Shown here piece by piece: positions 1 through 7,937 of a stretch of DNA of 9,559 nucleotides; positions within the stretch are counted from its first letter, which is position 1; the number at the start of each line of letters is the position of its first letter. Position numbers and translations under genes: made by a program. Source of the stretch: Pseudomonadota bacterium (GTDB taxonomy: Bacteria > Pseudomonadota > Gammaproteobacteria > Pseudomonadales > UBA5518). The notes under the pieces are model-generated. The model saw nothing but the letters and a program-made list of their open reading frames with translations. It was not told the DNA's origin and ran no database searches. Location of the stretch: the NCBI GenBank assembly GCA_022705125.1, contig JAKJFB010000016.1:1-9559 (forward strand), written 5' to 3'.

Positions 1-973
1 AGAAGGACTCCAGCTCGCCGCCGTGTTCCGTCAGCAACTGCGTCAGCGCCGGCGTCCAGCGCTCGTAACTGGCAACGCTCGCCAGGCGCGCATTGTTGAG
101 CGGCGCCGCCATCCACGCATCGAAGCGCATGCCCTCGGGCCAGGTGTGACTGAGGCGTTCATAGTCGGCGCGCAACCCGGCGAACAGCTCCGCCTTGCGC
201 GCGCGCATCTGCTCGGGCGCGAGCGGCTGCACGTAGAGCGCCTCCAGCCGCGTGCGCGCGGTGGCGAGCAGCGCGTTGAATTGCGCAGTGACCGACTGTT
301 CGCGCAGCCAGGCGTCCATCTCCGCGTCGCGCCCGCTGCGCGCGAACCAGCGCCGCACGCCCTCGCGCTCGACCACGCGCGCGAAGCTCTCGGAGAAGGC
401 GGTGTCGTCGGGGGCGTAGACGAGCTGGTGCGCGAGCTCGTGGAAGATCAGCGCGGCCAGCGCGCTCTCGCGCCGATGCACCCAGGTGTCGAGCACCGGA
501 TCATCGAACCAGCCCAGCGTGGAATAGGCGGCCACCCCGTAGACATGCGTATCGAGTCCCTGCCGCGCCAGCGCGGCGCCCTGGCGCTGCGCGGCGTCGC
601 GGCCGAAGTAGCCGCGATACGCCACGCAGCCGGCCACGGGAAAGCACCAGGTGAGCGGGCGCAGCGAGAACTCGGGCGCGGCCACGACGTTCCATACGGC
701 GAAGTCGCGCCGCAGCGCCGCATAGTCCTCGAATCCCGAGGCCTCGTGCATGGCTAGATCGGAAACGGCAAAGGCGCGCAGATCGCGCACCAGCTCGAGA
801 CGGGCGCGCAGCTCCGGCCCGGTGTGCGGATCGTCGATCACGCGCTGCAGCGGCTCGCGCGCCGCCAGCACCTGCACCTGGCCGTAGGCGGCCTGCCCCA
901 GGTAGGACACGCTGGCGCAGCCGGCCGGCAGCGCCAGCACGAGCGCCAGCGAAAGACCTAGTACACCGCGCAC
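1..973 (-). CDS. Putative zinc aminopeptidase lipoprotein (PF10023 family), 3' end cut by window edge
   Basis: Predicted envelope-anchored metallo-aminopeptidase. About 324 residues are visible with no stop before the left edge; from memory the family is roughly 350 residues, so little is missing. The N-terminus is a hydrophobic signal ending in a lipobox-like LPAGC (Cys near residue 18), suggesting a lipoprotein. The zinc-site motif HELAHQ is at residues 178-183: H178 and H182 would bind zinc and E179 would be the catalytic acid. A conserved-looking FSESFA follows, with E195 the likely third ligand. The TWCFPVAGCVAYRGYF stretch just before is typical of the family as I know it. I chose the GTG at 971-973 because it starts immediately before the signal peptide; no clear Shine-Dalgarno is visible. 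It overlaps the end of sppA by 16 nt, implying translational coupling. Family assignment is firm; substrate is unknown. Confidence 0.87.
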   Translation of the reverse strand, partial: MRGVLGLSLALVLALPAGCASVSYLGQAAYGQVQVLAAREPLQRVIDDPHTGPELRARLELVRDLRAFAVSDLAMHEASGFEDYAALRRDFAVWNVVAAPEFSLRPLTWCFPVAGCVAYRGYFGRDAAQRQGAALARQGLDTHVYGVAAYSTLGWFDDPVLDTWVHRRESALAALIFHELAHQLVYAPDDTAFSESFARVVEREGVRRWFARSGRDAEMDAWLREQSVTAQFNALLATARTRLEALYVQPLAPEQMRARKAELFAGLRADYERLSHTWPEGMRFDAWMAAPLNNARLASVASYERWTPALTQLLTEHGGELESF

Positions 974-2808
974 ACCGTGCAGATCGCGTACTGCGCGCGC
1001 GGGTCGCGCCAGCCCTCGAGCAGCGGCGCGAGCGGCTCGGCGGCGGCATCGATGCCGAGCCCGCGCGCGAGCAGCGTCGCGGCCAGCGATTGCGGCGACA
1101 GCGACAGGCGCTCGAGCAGCGCGCCGGCCCAGGAGCGCGGCTCCTCGATCCACTGCGTGCGGTAATCCTCGAGCGTCGCCAGGCGCGCGGCGGCCGCGAT
1201 CGCGCCATCGAGGTCGCCGAGGTGGTCAACGAGCCCGTTCTGCGCCGCCTGCGCGCCGCTCCACGCGCGCCCCTCGGCCACCTCGGCGACGCGCTCGGGC
1301 GCCATGTTGCGTCCCTCGGCCACGACGCCGATGAAGCGCCGGTAGGCGTCGTGGTTCGCGAGCTCCAACACCTTCGCCATCGCCGGTGACAGCGGACGCG
1401 CCGGGTCGAGCCCGCCGGCGGTCCGGGTGGTCGCCACGCCGTCGTTGCCGACGCCGAGCTCGGCAAGACCGCGCGAGAAGCTCGGAAAGGCGCTGAGCAC
1501 CCCGATCGAGCCGGTGATCGTGGTCGGGCTGGCCCAGATCTCGTCGGCGGGCGCGGCGATCCAGTAACCGCCCGAGGCCGCGACGCTGCCCATCGAGGCC
1601 ACCAGCGGCTTGCCGCTGTCGCGATAGGCGAGCAACGCCTCGCGGATGATCTCCGAGGCGAAGCCGCTGCCGCCGGGCGAGTCGATGCGCAGCACCAGCG
1701 CGGCGATGTCATCGTCATCGGCCGCCTGAAGGATCAGCCGCGCCAGCGTATCGCCGCCGACGCTGCCCGAGGGCCGCTCGCCGTCGAGGATCATGCCGCT
1801 GGCGACGATCACGCCGACAGCCGGCTTGTCCGCCGTCTCGCCGAGCGCGAAGACCGGGCGCACGGCGCCGAGGTAGTCGCGGAAGTTCATCGCGTTCACG
1901 TTGCCCTCGGCGTCCTCGCCGACGATGTCCTTGAGCGCCTGGTCCATTTCGATGCGACTCTTCAGCTGGTCGACGAAACCGTATTCCAGCGCCGCCGCGC
2001 CGGCGTCGCCGCCGTGCTTCTCGTAGATGGCATCGAGCGTGTTGGCGTAGTGGTCCACCGATTCGGGCGGCAGCTTGCGCTGCGCGGTGACCATCGTGGT
2101 GTAGGCGCTCCAGATCTCGCGCAGCAGGTCGCCCGTGGCCATGCGGTCGGCCTCCGACATGTCGCCGCGCTCGAGGAACTCGAAGGCGGACTTGAAGGTC
2201 CCGGAGCGGAACACGCGCAGGTCGATCTTCAGTTTCTCCAGCGTGCCGGCGTAGTAATTGCGGTAGGAGGCGTAGCCGGACAGCTCGACCGTGCCCATCG
2301 GGTGCATCCAGATCTCGTCGGCCTGCGCCGCGAGCAGGTACTGGTCCTGGCTGAAAGCATCGCCCACCGCGATCACCTTGCGCCCCGTGGCGCGGAAGGC
2401 TTCCAGCGCCTTGGCGATATCGCCGATCTTGGTCACGCCGGCGCCTTCCATCGCATCGGTGGCGAGCACGATCATCGCGATGCGCTCGTCGTCCTTCGCG
2501 TGGCGCACGGCATCCACGATGTCCTTCAGCAGCGTCTCGCGCTGGCCATTCTCGTCGCCGCTCAGCAGTTCCGCCAGCGGATCGACGAAGCTCAGCTGCT
2601 CGACCACCGCGCCCGAGGGATCGAGCACCAGCGCGCCGCCATCGGGCACCGCGGGCCGCCGGTCCAGGGTCAGCATCGCCAGCAGCACCAGCAGCACCAG
2701 CAGGAACACCAGGTTCGCGAGCGAGACGCGCAACCAGCCCAGGAACGACCACAGCGTCCCGAACAGGCGGCGAACCGGCCCCTTGCGCTTCTCGTCCATT
2801 GCTTGCAT
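958..2808 (-). CDS. sppA: Signal peptide peptidase SppA, long (67K) type
   Basis: Inner-membrane serine protease that degrades signal peptides left after protein export; family S49, 616 residues, close to the E. coli protein. One N-terminal membrane segment lies at about residues 26-48, rich in Leu and Val. Two tandem crotonase-like S49 domains follow. The first carries the general base in GTFKSAF (K206), the second the nucleophile in AASGGYW (S412), giving the split Ser-Lys dyad known from E. coli (K209/S409). The protein ends in a short Cys-containing tail (YAICTVCAVY). The ATG at 2808 has GAGGAG only two bases upstream; the ATG at 2799 is about 11 bases from it, so either may be used. The Shine-Dalgarno overlaps the stop of the DUF2069 gene, and the 3' end overlaps the aminopeptidase gene, so this is an operon member. 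Confidence 0.96.
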   Translation of the reverse strand: MQAMDEKRKGPVRRLFGTLWSFLGWLRVSLANLVFLLVLLVLLAMLTLDRRPAVPDGGALVLDPSGAVVEQLSFVDPLAELLSGDENGQRETLLKDIVDAVRHAKDDERIAMIVLATDAMEGAGVTKIGDIAKALEAFRATGRKVIAVGDAFSQDQYLLAAQADEIWMHPMGTVELSGYASYRNYYAGTLEKLKIDLRVFRSGTFKSAFEFLERGDMSEADRMATGDLLREIWSAYTTMVTAQRKLPPESVDHYANTLDAIYEKHGGDAGAAALEYGFVDQLKSRIEMDQALKDIVGEDAEGNVNAMNFRDYLGAVRPVFALGETADKPAVGVIVASGMILDGERPSGSVGGDTLARLILQAADDDDIAALVLRIDSPGGSGFASEIIREALLAYRDSGKPLVASMGSVAASGGYWIAAPADEIWASPTTITGSIGVLSAFPSFSRGLAELGVGNDGVATTRTAGGLDPARPLSPAMAKVLELANHDAYRRFIGVVAEGRNMAPERVAEVAEGRAWSGAQAAQNGLVDHLGDLDGAIAAAARLATLEDYRTQWIEEPRSWAGALLERLSLSPQSLAATLLARGLGIDAAAEPLAPLLEGWRDPRAQYAICTVCAVY

Positions 2809-2814
2809 TTCTCC

Positions 2815-3191
2815 TCAGGCACCCTGGCCGGCAAGTTCCCGCTGCCGCCAGCGGGAGTAGAACATCGCGGTGCTGAACAACACGCAGATCAGCACGAGCT
2901 GCAGCCAGTCGGAAGGCCCTGCCCTGGGCCCGAACAGATTGCCCACCACGACCATGAAGTAGACCAGCAGCATGAAACACAGCCACAGGTAGGTCTTCCA
3001 GGTGCCGCGCACCATCCCCGGCAGGAATACCAGCAGCGGCCCGATCCAGATCACCCACAGAAAACCGCGCGTGGCGACCTCGAGCCGCTCGATACCGAAG
3101 ATCTGCAGCGACAGCGCCGCCACGAGCACGGTGTAGCAGGCGAGCGAGATGCGGCGCATCAGCGCGGTGCGGGGGGCGGGGACGGCGTCCA

Positions 3192-3192
<1 letters not shown>
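2815..3192 (-). CDS. DUF2069 small integral membrane protein
   Basis: A 125-residue inner-membrane protein of unknown function, with about four hydrophobic segments (roughly residues 15-33, 43-60, 66-86 and 96-112). The short conserved-looking pieces GTWKTYLWLCFMLLVYF and a C-terminal region around FYSRWRQREL fit the DUF2069 family, which as I recall typically sits beside wrbA in gammaproteobacteria. The chosen ATG at 3192 overlaps the wrbA stop as TGATG, a classic coupling arrangement. A second Met at residue 12 (MRRISLACY) would give a shorter protein starting just before the first membrane segment and cannot be ruled out. The gene stops 6 bases before the sppA ATG. No catalytic motif is visible and no function should be assumed. 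Confidence 0.88.
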
Positions 3193-4178
<986 letters not shown>

Positions 4179-4203
4179 CTAATGCCGCACTTCGAGGCCG
4201 CGC

Positions 4204-4211
4204 AGTATAAC
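4204..4211. promoter_or_regulatory. Possible shared bidirectional -10 element between arsC and yihY
   Basis: The 64-bp gap between the divergent arsC and yihY starts contains AGTATAAC. Read on the minus strand it gives TATACT (4209 down to 4204), a good -10 match placing arsC transcription about 40 nt before its ATG. Read on the plus strand it gives TATAAC (4206-4211), which would start transcription within a few bases of the yihY ATG at 4221. I see no convincing -35 hexamer at 15-18 bp spacing on either strand, so this rests on the -10 matches and divergent layout only. Confidence 0.3.
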
Positions 4212-4220
4212 CGCACGCGC

Positions 4221-5496
4221 ATGACAGCACATTCCCGGCCACCCTCCGGCCACGCAGACACGGGCCTGCGCGCCATGCTGACCGACCTCGGCGGCTTCCT
4301 GCACCACCTGTACGCGCGCATGACGGAAGACCGCACGCGCCAGAGCGCCTCGGCACTCACCTTCGTATCGCTGTTCGCGCTGGTGCCGATGCTCACCGTG
4401 TCCTACGCGATCCTCTCGATGGTGCCGGACTTCGAGGCGCTGGACGAGCAGATCCAGGACTTCGTGTTCCGCCATTTCGTGCCCTCCACCGGCGCCGAGG
4501 TGCGGCAGTACCTGCGCGGCTTCGCCGAGCAGGCGCGGCGGCTCACGGCCGCCGGCACGGTGATGCTGGTGCTCTCGGCCTACCTGATGCTGAAGACCAT
4601 CGAGACCCAGTTCAATCACATCTGGCGCGTGCGCGAGCACCGCCACGGGGTGGCGAATTTCCTGATCTACTGGGCCGTGCTGAGCCTGGGGCCGCTGCTG
4701 CTCGGCGCCGCGCTGCTGGTCAGCACCTACCTGTTCTCGCTGTCGGTTTTCAGCGACGCGCCGCAGACCCTGCGCGTGAAGTCCCTGGCGCTGCAGGCGC
4801 TGCCGCAGCTGTTCACCTTCGCCACCTTCACGCTGATGTACCGCGTGGTGCCGAACTGCCACGTGCCGCTGCGCCATGCCGCGCTCGGCGGCGCGCTCGC
4901 CGCACTCGGGTTCGAGGCCGGCAAATGGCTGTTCACCTGGACCGTGGGCCAGGGCAGCTACACGCTGATCTACGGCACCTTCGCCGCGCTGCCGCTGTTC
5001 CTGCTGTGGATCCACCTGTCATGGCAGATCCTGCTCGGCGGGGCGCAGCCGGCGCGCCGCGCAACTGCCCGACCTGCTGGTCGCGCTCGGCGTGCTGGAG
5101 CGCCTCTATCGCCTGCACCAGACCGGCAGCGCGCTGCGCGAGAGCGAACTCACGGGCCGCGACTGGCTGTTCGGGCGCTACAGCACGGAGCCCGTGCGCT
5201 GGCAGCGCCTGAGCGAGCGGCTGCTCGACGCGCGCCTGCTGCGCGAGACGCAACAGGGCGAATACGTGCTCGGCATCGATGCCGACAGCGTGTCGCTGTG
5301 GTCGCTGTACACGCTGGTCGGCACCGCGGGCTCGCTACCCGATGCCAGCGAACGAGAGCAACTGCCGCCGTGGTGCCGCACGGCGCTCGCCACGATCGAG
5401 GCCGCCGAGCGCGGGCTGCGCCAGGCGCTGGCGCCCAGCCTCGAGGACATCTTCACCACCGGGGAACAGGAAACAGGCAATGACACCGCGCATTGA
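4221..5496 (+). pseudogene. yihY: YihY/BrkB-family inner-membrane protein, frameshifted near 5043-5068
   Basis: Polytopic inner-membrane protein of the YihY family (PF03631), once misnamed ribonuclease BN; function not settled. The first reading frame carries ASALTFVSLFALVPMLTVSY, IETQFNHIWRVR and several membrane segments ending in LFLLWIHLSWQILLGGAQ near 5048. After that the frame degenerates, while the frame one base ahead takes over with QLPDLLVALGVLERLYR and continues to a stop at 5494-5496. Span minus one base is 425 codons, about the length I recall for Pseudomonas homologues, so one extra base (or a 3n+2 deletion) in the GC-rich run at 5043-5068 explains it. Both halves retain good protein sequence, so decay is recent or this is a sequencing error. 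Start: ATG 4221 preferred; ATGs at 4155 and 4275 are alternatives; none has a clear Shine-Dalgarno. The end overlaps the thioredoxin gene by 17 nt. Confidence 0.88.
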
Positions 5497-5944
5497 CAGG
5501 TTACGGCGCGCGCCGGGCACGCTGCTGCTGGGCGTGCTGCTGGCGCTGGCCGGCTGCGCCCGCGAGGAGGAGCCCACCAAGGCCGCCGACACGCTGCGTC
5601 GGCCGGGACAGTGGCTGCTGGTGAACTACTGGGCCGAGTGGTGCAAGCCCTGCCTGGAGGAGATACCCGAGCTCGACGCCTTCGCCGGCAAGCACGCCGG
5701 CACGGCGCGCGTGGTGCTGGTGAACTTCGACGGCGTCACCGGCGAGGCGCTGCAGCAGCAGGCCCGCACGCTCGGCATCCCGCCCGAGCTGCTGCTCGAC
5801 CGCGATCCGGCCACCGAGCTCGGCCTCGCGCGGCCACAGGCGCTGCCCTCGACCTTCGTGATCGACCCGTCGGGCGCGCAGCGCACCGTGCTGCTGGGGC
5901 CGCAGACGGTCGCGAGCCTCGAGGCCGCGACCGGGAGTCCCTGA
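5480..5944 (+). CDS. Thioredoxin-like (TlpA/redoxin type) lipoprotein
   Basis: Predicted periplasm-facing thiol-disulfide protein of 154 residues. The N-terminus has basic residues, a hydrophobic core and a lipobox LAGC with Cys at 26, so it is probably a lipid-anchored lipoprotein. The thioredoxin domain spans about residues 43-148: active site WAEWCKPC with C55 and C58, EEIPELDAFA after it, VVLVNFDG strand, and the cis-proline loop LPSTFVID (P123). WCxPC with a short insert resembles TlpA/ResA-like reductases rather than cytosolic thioredoxin; the partner protein is unknown. The ATG at 5480 has AGGA about 8 bases upstream and overlaps the end of yihY by 17 nt. The acylphosphatase gene begins 2 bases after its stop. 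A thioredoxin gene in this position fits the Pseudomonas order as I recall it. Confidence 0.93.
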   Translation: MTPRIDRLRRAPGTLLLGVLLALAGCAREEEPTKAADTLRRPGQWLLVNYWAEWCKPCLEEIPELDAFAGKHAGTARVVLVNFDGVTGEALQQQARTLGIPPELLLDRDPATELGLARPQALPSTFVIDPSGAQRTVLLGPQTVASLEAATGSP

Positions 5945-5946
5945 GC

Positions 5947-6210
5947 ATGTGCCGGCGCGCGCTGGTCAGCGGCACGGTGCAGGGCGTGGGTTACCGCGCC
6001 TTCGCGCGCCGCGCCGCGCTGGAGCTGGGCATCCGCGGCCGCGCCGTGAACCTGCCCGACGGTCGCGTCGAGGTGCTGGCCTGCGGCGAGGCCGCGGCGC
6101 TCGACGCCTTCATCGCCGAGCTGAACACGGGACCGAAGTGGTCGCGGGTCACGCAGGTGGAGGTCAGCGCGGCGCAGTGCACGGCGCAGCCCGGCTTCGG
6201 CAGCGGCTGA
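5947..6210 (+). CDS. acyP: Acylphosphatase
   Basis: Small cytosolic enzyme that hydrolyses acyl phosphates such as acetyl phosphate or carbamoyl phosphate. At 87 residues it has the usual family size. The phosphate-binding loop GTVQGVGYR (residues 9-17) carries the catalytic Arg17, and VNLPDGRVEV (34-43) carries the catalytic Asn35, followed by the typical Glu/Val strand. GPKWSRVTQVEV (62-73) is the usual penultimate strand and the chain ends with Phe-Gly. The ATG lies 2 bases after the thioredoxin stop, so it is co-transcribed and probably translationally coupled. Eleven bases after its stop begins a REP-like inverted pair. Physiological substrate is not determined by sequence. Confidence 0.95.
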   Translation: MCRRALVSGTVQGVGYRAFARRAALELGIRGRAVNLPDGRVEVLACGEAAALDAFIAELNTGPKWSRVTQVEVSAAQCTAQPGFGSG

Positions 6211-6220
6211 GCACAGCGCC

Positions 6221-6285
6221 GTAGGTCGCCATTTATGGCGACATGTGCGTTCCGGATGCCGTTGTCGCCATGAATGGCGACCTAC
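6221..6285. repeat. REP-like inverted pair (BIME-like), stem sequence CGCCATT
   Basis: Two 23-nt arms, 6221-6243 and 6263-6285, are reverse complements with one mismatch, separated by 19 nt. Each arm is itself a hairpin: 5' GTAGGT, then GTCGCCAT / ATGGCGAC pairing around a TT or TC centre, ending GACA. Nested palindromes starting with GTAG and placed just after a stop codon are the hallmark of REP elements mobilised by RAYT-type transposases; no RAYT gene is in this window. The whole 65-nt unit could also fold into one long hairpin in the transcript from acyP, but there is no following T run, so a role in intrinsic termination is not supported. The rest of the gap (6286-6385) shows no other clear feature. 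Confidence 0.85.
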
Positions 6286-6385
6286 GTGCGACGTGGGAAA
6301 TTCGCCAGCCGACGGACGCTCGCCCCGTGCCGGCGACCGGTGTAAGGTTGGCTCCCCGTCACCGATGTCATCCGGATCGAGCGCC

Positions 6386-7444
6386 ATGAAACGCCGCACC
6401 CTCCTGAAACAAGCAGTCCTCGCCCCGCTCTGCCTTGCCTCGTCCAGGCTGCGCGCCGAAACCGCCGGCGCGGGCTGGCGCAGCTACGCGCTCGACTACG
6501 AGATCGAGCTCCCGGCGCTGAAGGGGCCCGGCCAGCTGTGGCTGCCGCTGCCCCAGGACGCCGGCGACTACCAGCGCGTGGGCGAGATCACGTGGCGTGG
6601 CGACGCGCCTGGCGCGACACTGCGCCGGGATCCGGTCTATGGCGCCCCGATCTTCCACGCTGCCTGGGACGGCGCGCGCGGCCCGCGCCCGCTGACCGTC
6701 AGCGCCGTGTTCGCGACGCGCGACCGCCCGATGGCGCACAAGGCCCTGGCGCCCGAGGCGAGCGAGGCCGAACGCTTCCTGCAGCCCACCGCCCACATGC
6801 CGGTCGACGGCATCGTGGCCGAGACGGCCGCGCGCATCGTGGGCGAGGCGCAGGCCGCGACGCCCGACGAGCGCGCGCGGGCGATCTACGACTGGATCGT
6901 CGACAACACCTTCCGCGAGCCGACGGTGCGCGGCTGCGGCCTGGGCGACATCAAGTTCATGCTGGAGAGCGGCAACCTCGGCGGCAAGTGCGCCGACATC
7001 AATTCGCTGTTCGTGGGCCTGGCGCGCGCCGCCGGCATACCGGCGCGCGAGGTCTACGGCCTGCGCGTCGGTCCCTCGGCGCAATTCAACTGCCTCGGCA
7101 AGCCCGCGGGCGACGTCTCGGGCGCGCAGCACTGCCGCGCCGAGTTCCTGAGCGCGACCCACGGCTGGGTGCCGGTGGACCCGGCCGACGTGCGCAAGGC
7201 CGTGCTGGAGGAAAAGCTGCCGCTGGAGGACGCACGCATCGCGGCGCTGCGCGAGCGGCTGTTCGGCTACTGGGAAATGAACTGGGTCGCGTTCAACCAC
7301 GCGCGCGATTTCGAGCTCGCGCCAAAGGCCCGCGCGCCGCTGCCCTACCTGATGTACCCGTACGCCGAGTTCGGCGACACGGTGCTCGACGGCCGCGATC
7401 CGGCCGCCTTCGGCTTTCGCATCGTCAGCCGCGAGCTGGCGTAG
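6386..7444 (+). CDS. Transglutaminase-like domain protein with Tat-type signal
   Basis: Predicted exported protein of 352 residues with a C-terminal transglutaminase/cysteine-protease-like domain. The N-terminus MKRRTLLKQAVLAPLCLASS has RRTLLK, close to the twin-arginine export motif, then a hydrophobic stretch and a likely cleavage after LRA (about residue 24). The fold core spans about 140-270: GGKCADINSLFVGLARAAGI with nucleophile C202, GAQHCRAEF with H249 and WVPVDPADV with D265, giving the Cys-His-Asp triad. The family hydrolyses or transfers acyl groups at Gln or peptide bonds; the true substrate is unknown. The ATG at 6386 was chosen because longer reading starts inside the upstream REP repeat. 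Only a weak GGA/GAG lies upstream. It stands alone between two REP clusters, and its TAG stop is part of the downstream repeat's GTAGGT. Confidence 0.9.
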   Translation: MKRRTLLKQAVLAPLCLASSRLRAETAGAGWRSYALDYEIELPALKGPGQLWLPLPQDAGDYQRVGEITWRGDAPGATLRRDPVYGAPIFHAAWDGARGPRPLTVSAVFATRDRPMAHKALAPEASEAERFLQPTAHMPVDGIVAETAARIVGEAQAATPDERARAIYDWIVDNTFREPTVRGCGLGDIKFMLESGNLGGKCADINSLFVGLARAAGIPAREVYGLRVGPSAQFNCLGKPAGDVSGAQHCRAEFLSATHGWVPVDPADVRKAVLEEKLPLEDARIAALRERLFGYWEMNWVAFNHARDFELAPKARAPLPYLMYPYAEFGDTVLDGRDPAAFGFRIVSRELA

Positions 7445-7510
7445 GTGCGGATTCATCCGACAATCACGGGTCCGGCTTCAGCCGGACAAATGTCCGAATG
7501 AACTCGCCCC
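7441..7510. repeat. Cluster of three REP-like hairpins between convergent genes
   Basis: The 71-bp gap between convergent genes is almost all repeat. Unit one, 7441-7462, reads GTAGGT, a stem around ATTCAT, then GACA. Unit two, 7469-7488, is GGTCCGGCTTCAGCCGGACA, a perfect seven-pair stem (GTCCGGC/GCCGGAC) with a TTCA loop. Unit three, 7491-7510, is a weaker copy on the other strand, again with TTCAT and GGACA. GGACAAATGTCC (7484-7495) makes a further small palindrome at the unit two/three border. The layout (GGT, variable stem, TTCA centre, GACA) matches the pair at 6221-6285 although the stem bases differ. The hairpins could slow RNA decay or transcription from both sides; without T runs they are not standard terminators. 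Confidence 0.75.
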
Positions 7511-7515
7511 ACGGC

Positions 7516-7917
7516 TCAGGGCGTGATCGGGCCCGGGCGTTGCTGCGCGGCGTCCATGTACAGGCGCAGCGGCAGGCTCTCGTTCTTGCCGAGATAGATC
7601 ACCAGCCCGTAGTAGTTGTGGTCGTAGTCGCGCACGAACTCGTGCGGCTTCAGTTGCAGCACCGGCTCGCCGGAGCGCCGTCGTGCCGTCACGACCATCT
7701 CCTCGATCGGCTCGCCGCTGCGCGGCACCGCCAGGCGCACGGCCTGCATGTCCTGCTCGGGCATCACCACGATCTCCTCGACCTTCACGCCGCTCGCCGG
7801 ATCGACGTAGCCTGCCTTCAGTTCGACCTCGGCCGTTTCCTGGGCCAGCGCGGGGGCGGCGAGCACGAGCGTGGCGGCGAGCGCGGCGATGCGCTGCACG
7901 AATGTCTTTCGGGACAT
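7516..7917 (-). CDS. Small secreted hypothetical protein with two TonB-box-like motifs
   Basis: Unrecognised 133-residue protein. A clear Sec signal peptide runs over residues 1-25 and should be cleaved after PALAQ. The mature part (about 107 residues) is soluble-looking. It holds two similar segments: VEEIVVMPEQ at 46-55 and IEEMVVTARR at 71-80, each followed by R(S)GEP at about 66-70 and 81-85. The second closely resembles the EE-x-VVTARR TonB box found at the start of TonB-dependent receptors, yet no plug or barrel follows. The C-terminus is DYDHNYYGLVIYLGKNESLPLRLYMD. Start ATG 7917 has AGGAG eight bases upstream. It lies 20 nt after the EthD gene stop and is probably the last gene of the diguanylate cyclase operon. 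Function unknown. Confidence 0.8.
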   Translation of the reverse strand: MSRKTFVQRIAALAATLVLAAPALAQETAEVELKAGYVDPASGVKVEEIVVMPEQDMQAVRLAVPRSGEPIEEMVVTARRRSGEPVLQLKPHEFVRDYDHNYYGLVIYLGKNESLPLRLYMDAAQQRPGPITP

Positions 7918-7937
7918 GACAACTACTCCTTGGATGG

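Noticed and set aside
2683..2702. Short tandem repeat (9-nt CAGCACCAG units) in sppA
   Set aside because: Simply encodes the Leu/Val-rich membrane segment; only about two copies.
5043..5068. Programmed ribosomal frameshift in yihY
   Set aside because: No slippery heptamer, stop codon or stimulatory structure is apparent at the switch, and the family is not known for recoding.
6341..6350. TGTAAGGTTG as an extended -10 promoter for the transglutaminase gene
   Set aside because: Only a partial match to TATAAT and no -35 hexamer at a suitable distance.
6245..6385. Upstream extension of the transglutaminase protein to a GTG in the REP repeat
   Set aside because: The added residues come from repeat DNA and would hide the Tat-like signal that begins at the ATG at 6386.
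7469..7510. Intrinsic terminator between the convergent genes
   Set aside because: Stable hairpins are present but no T run follows on either strand; the shared plan with 6221-6285 fits REP repeats better.
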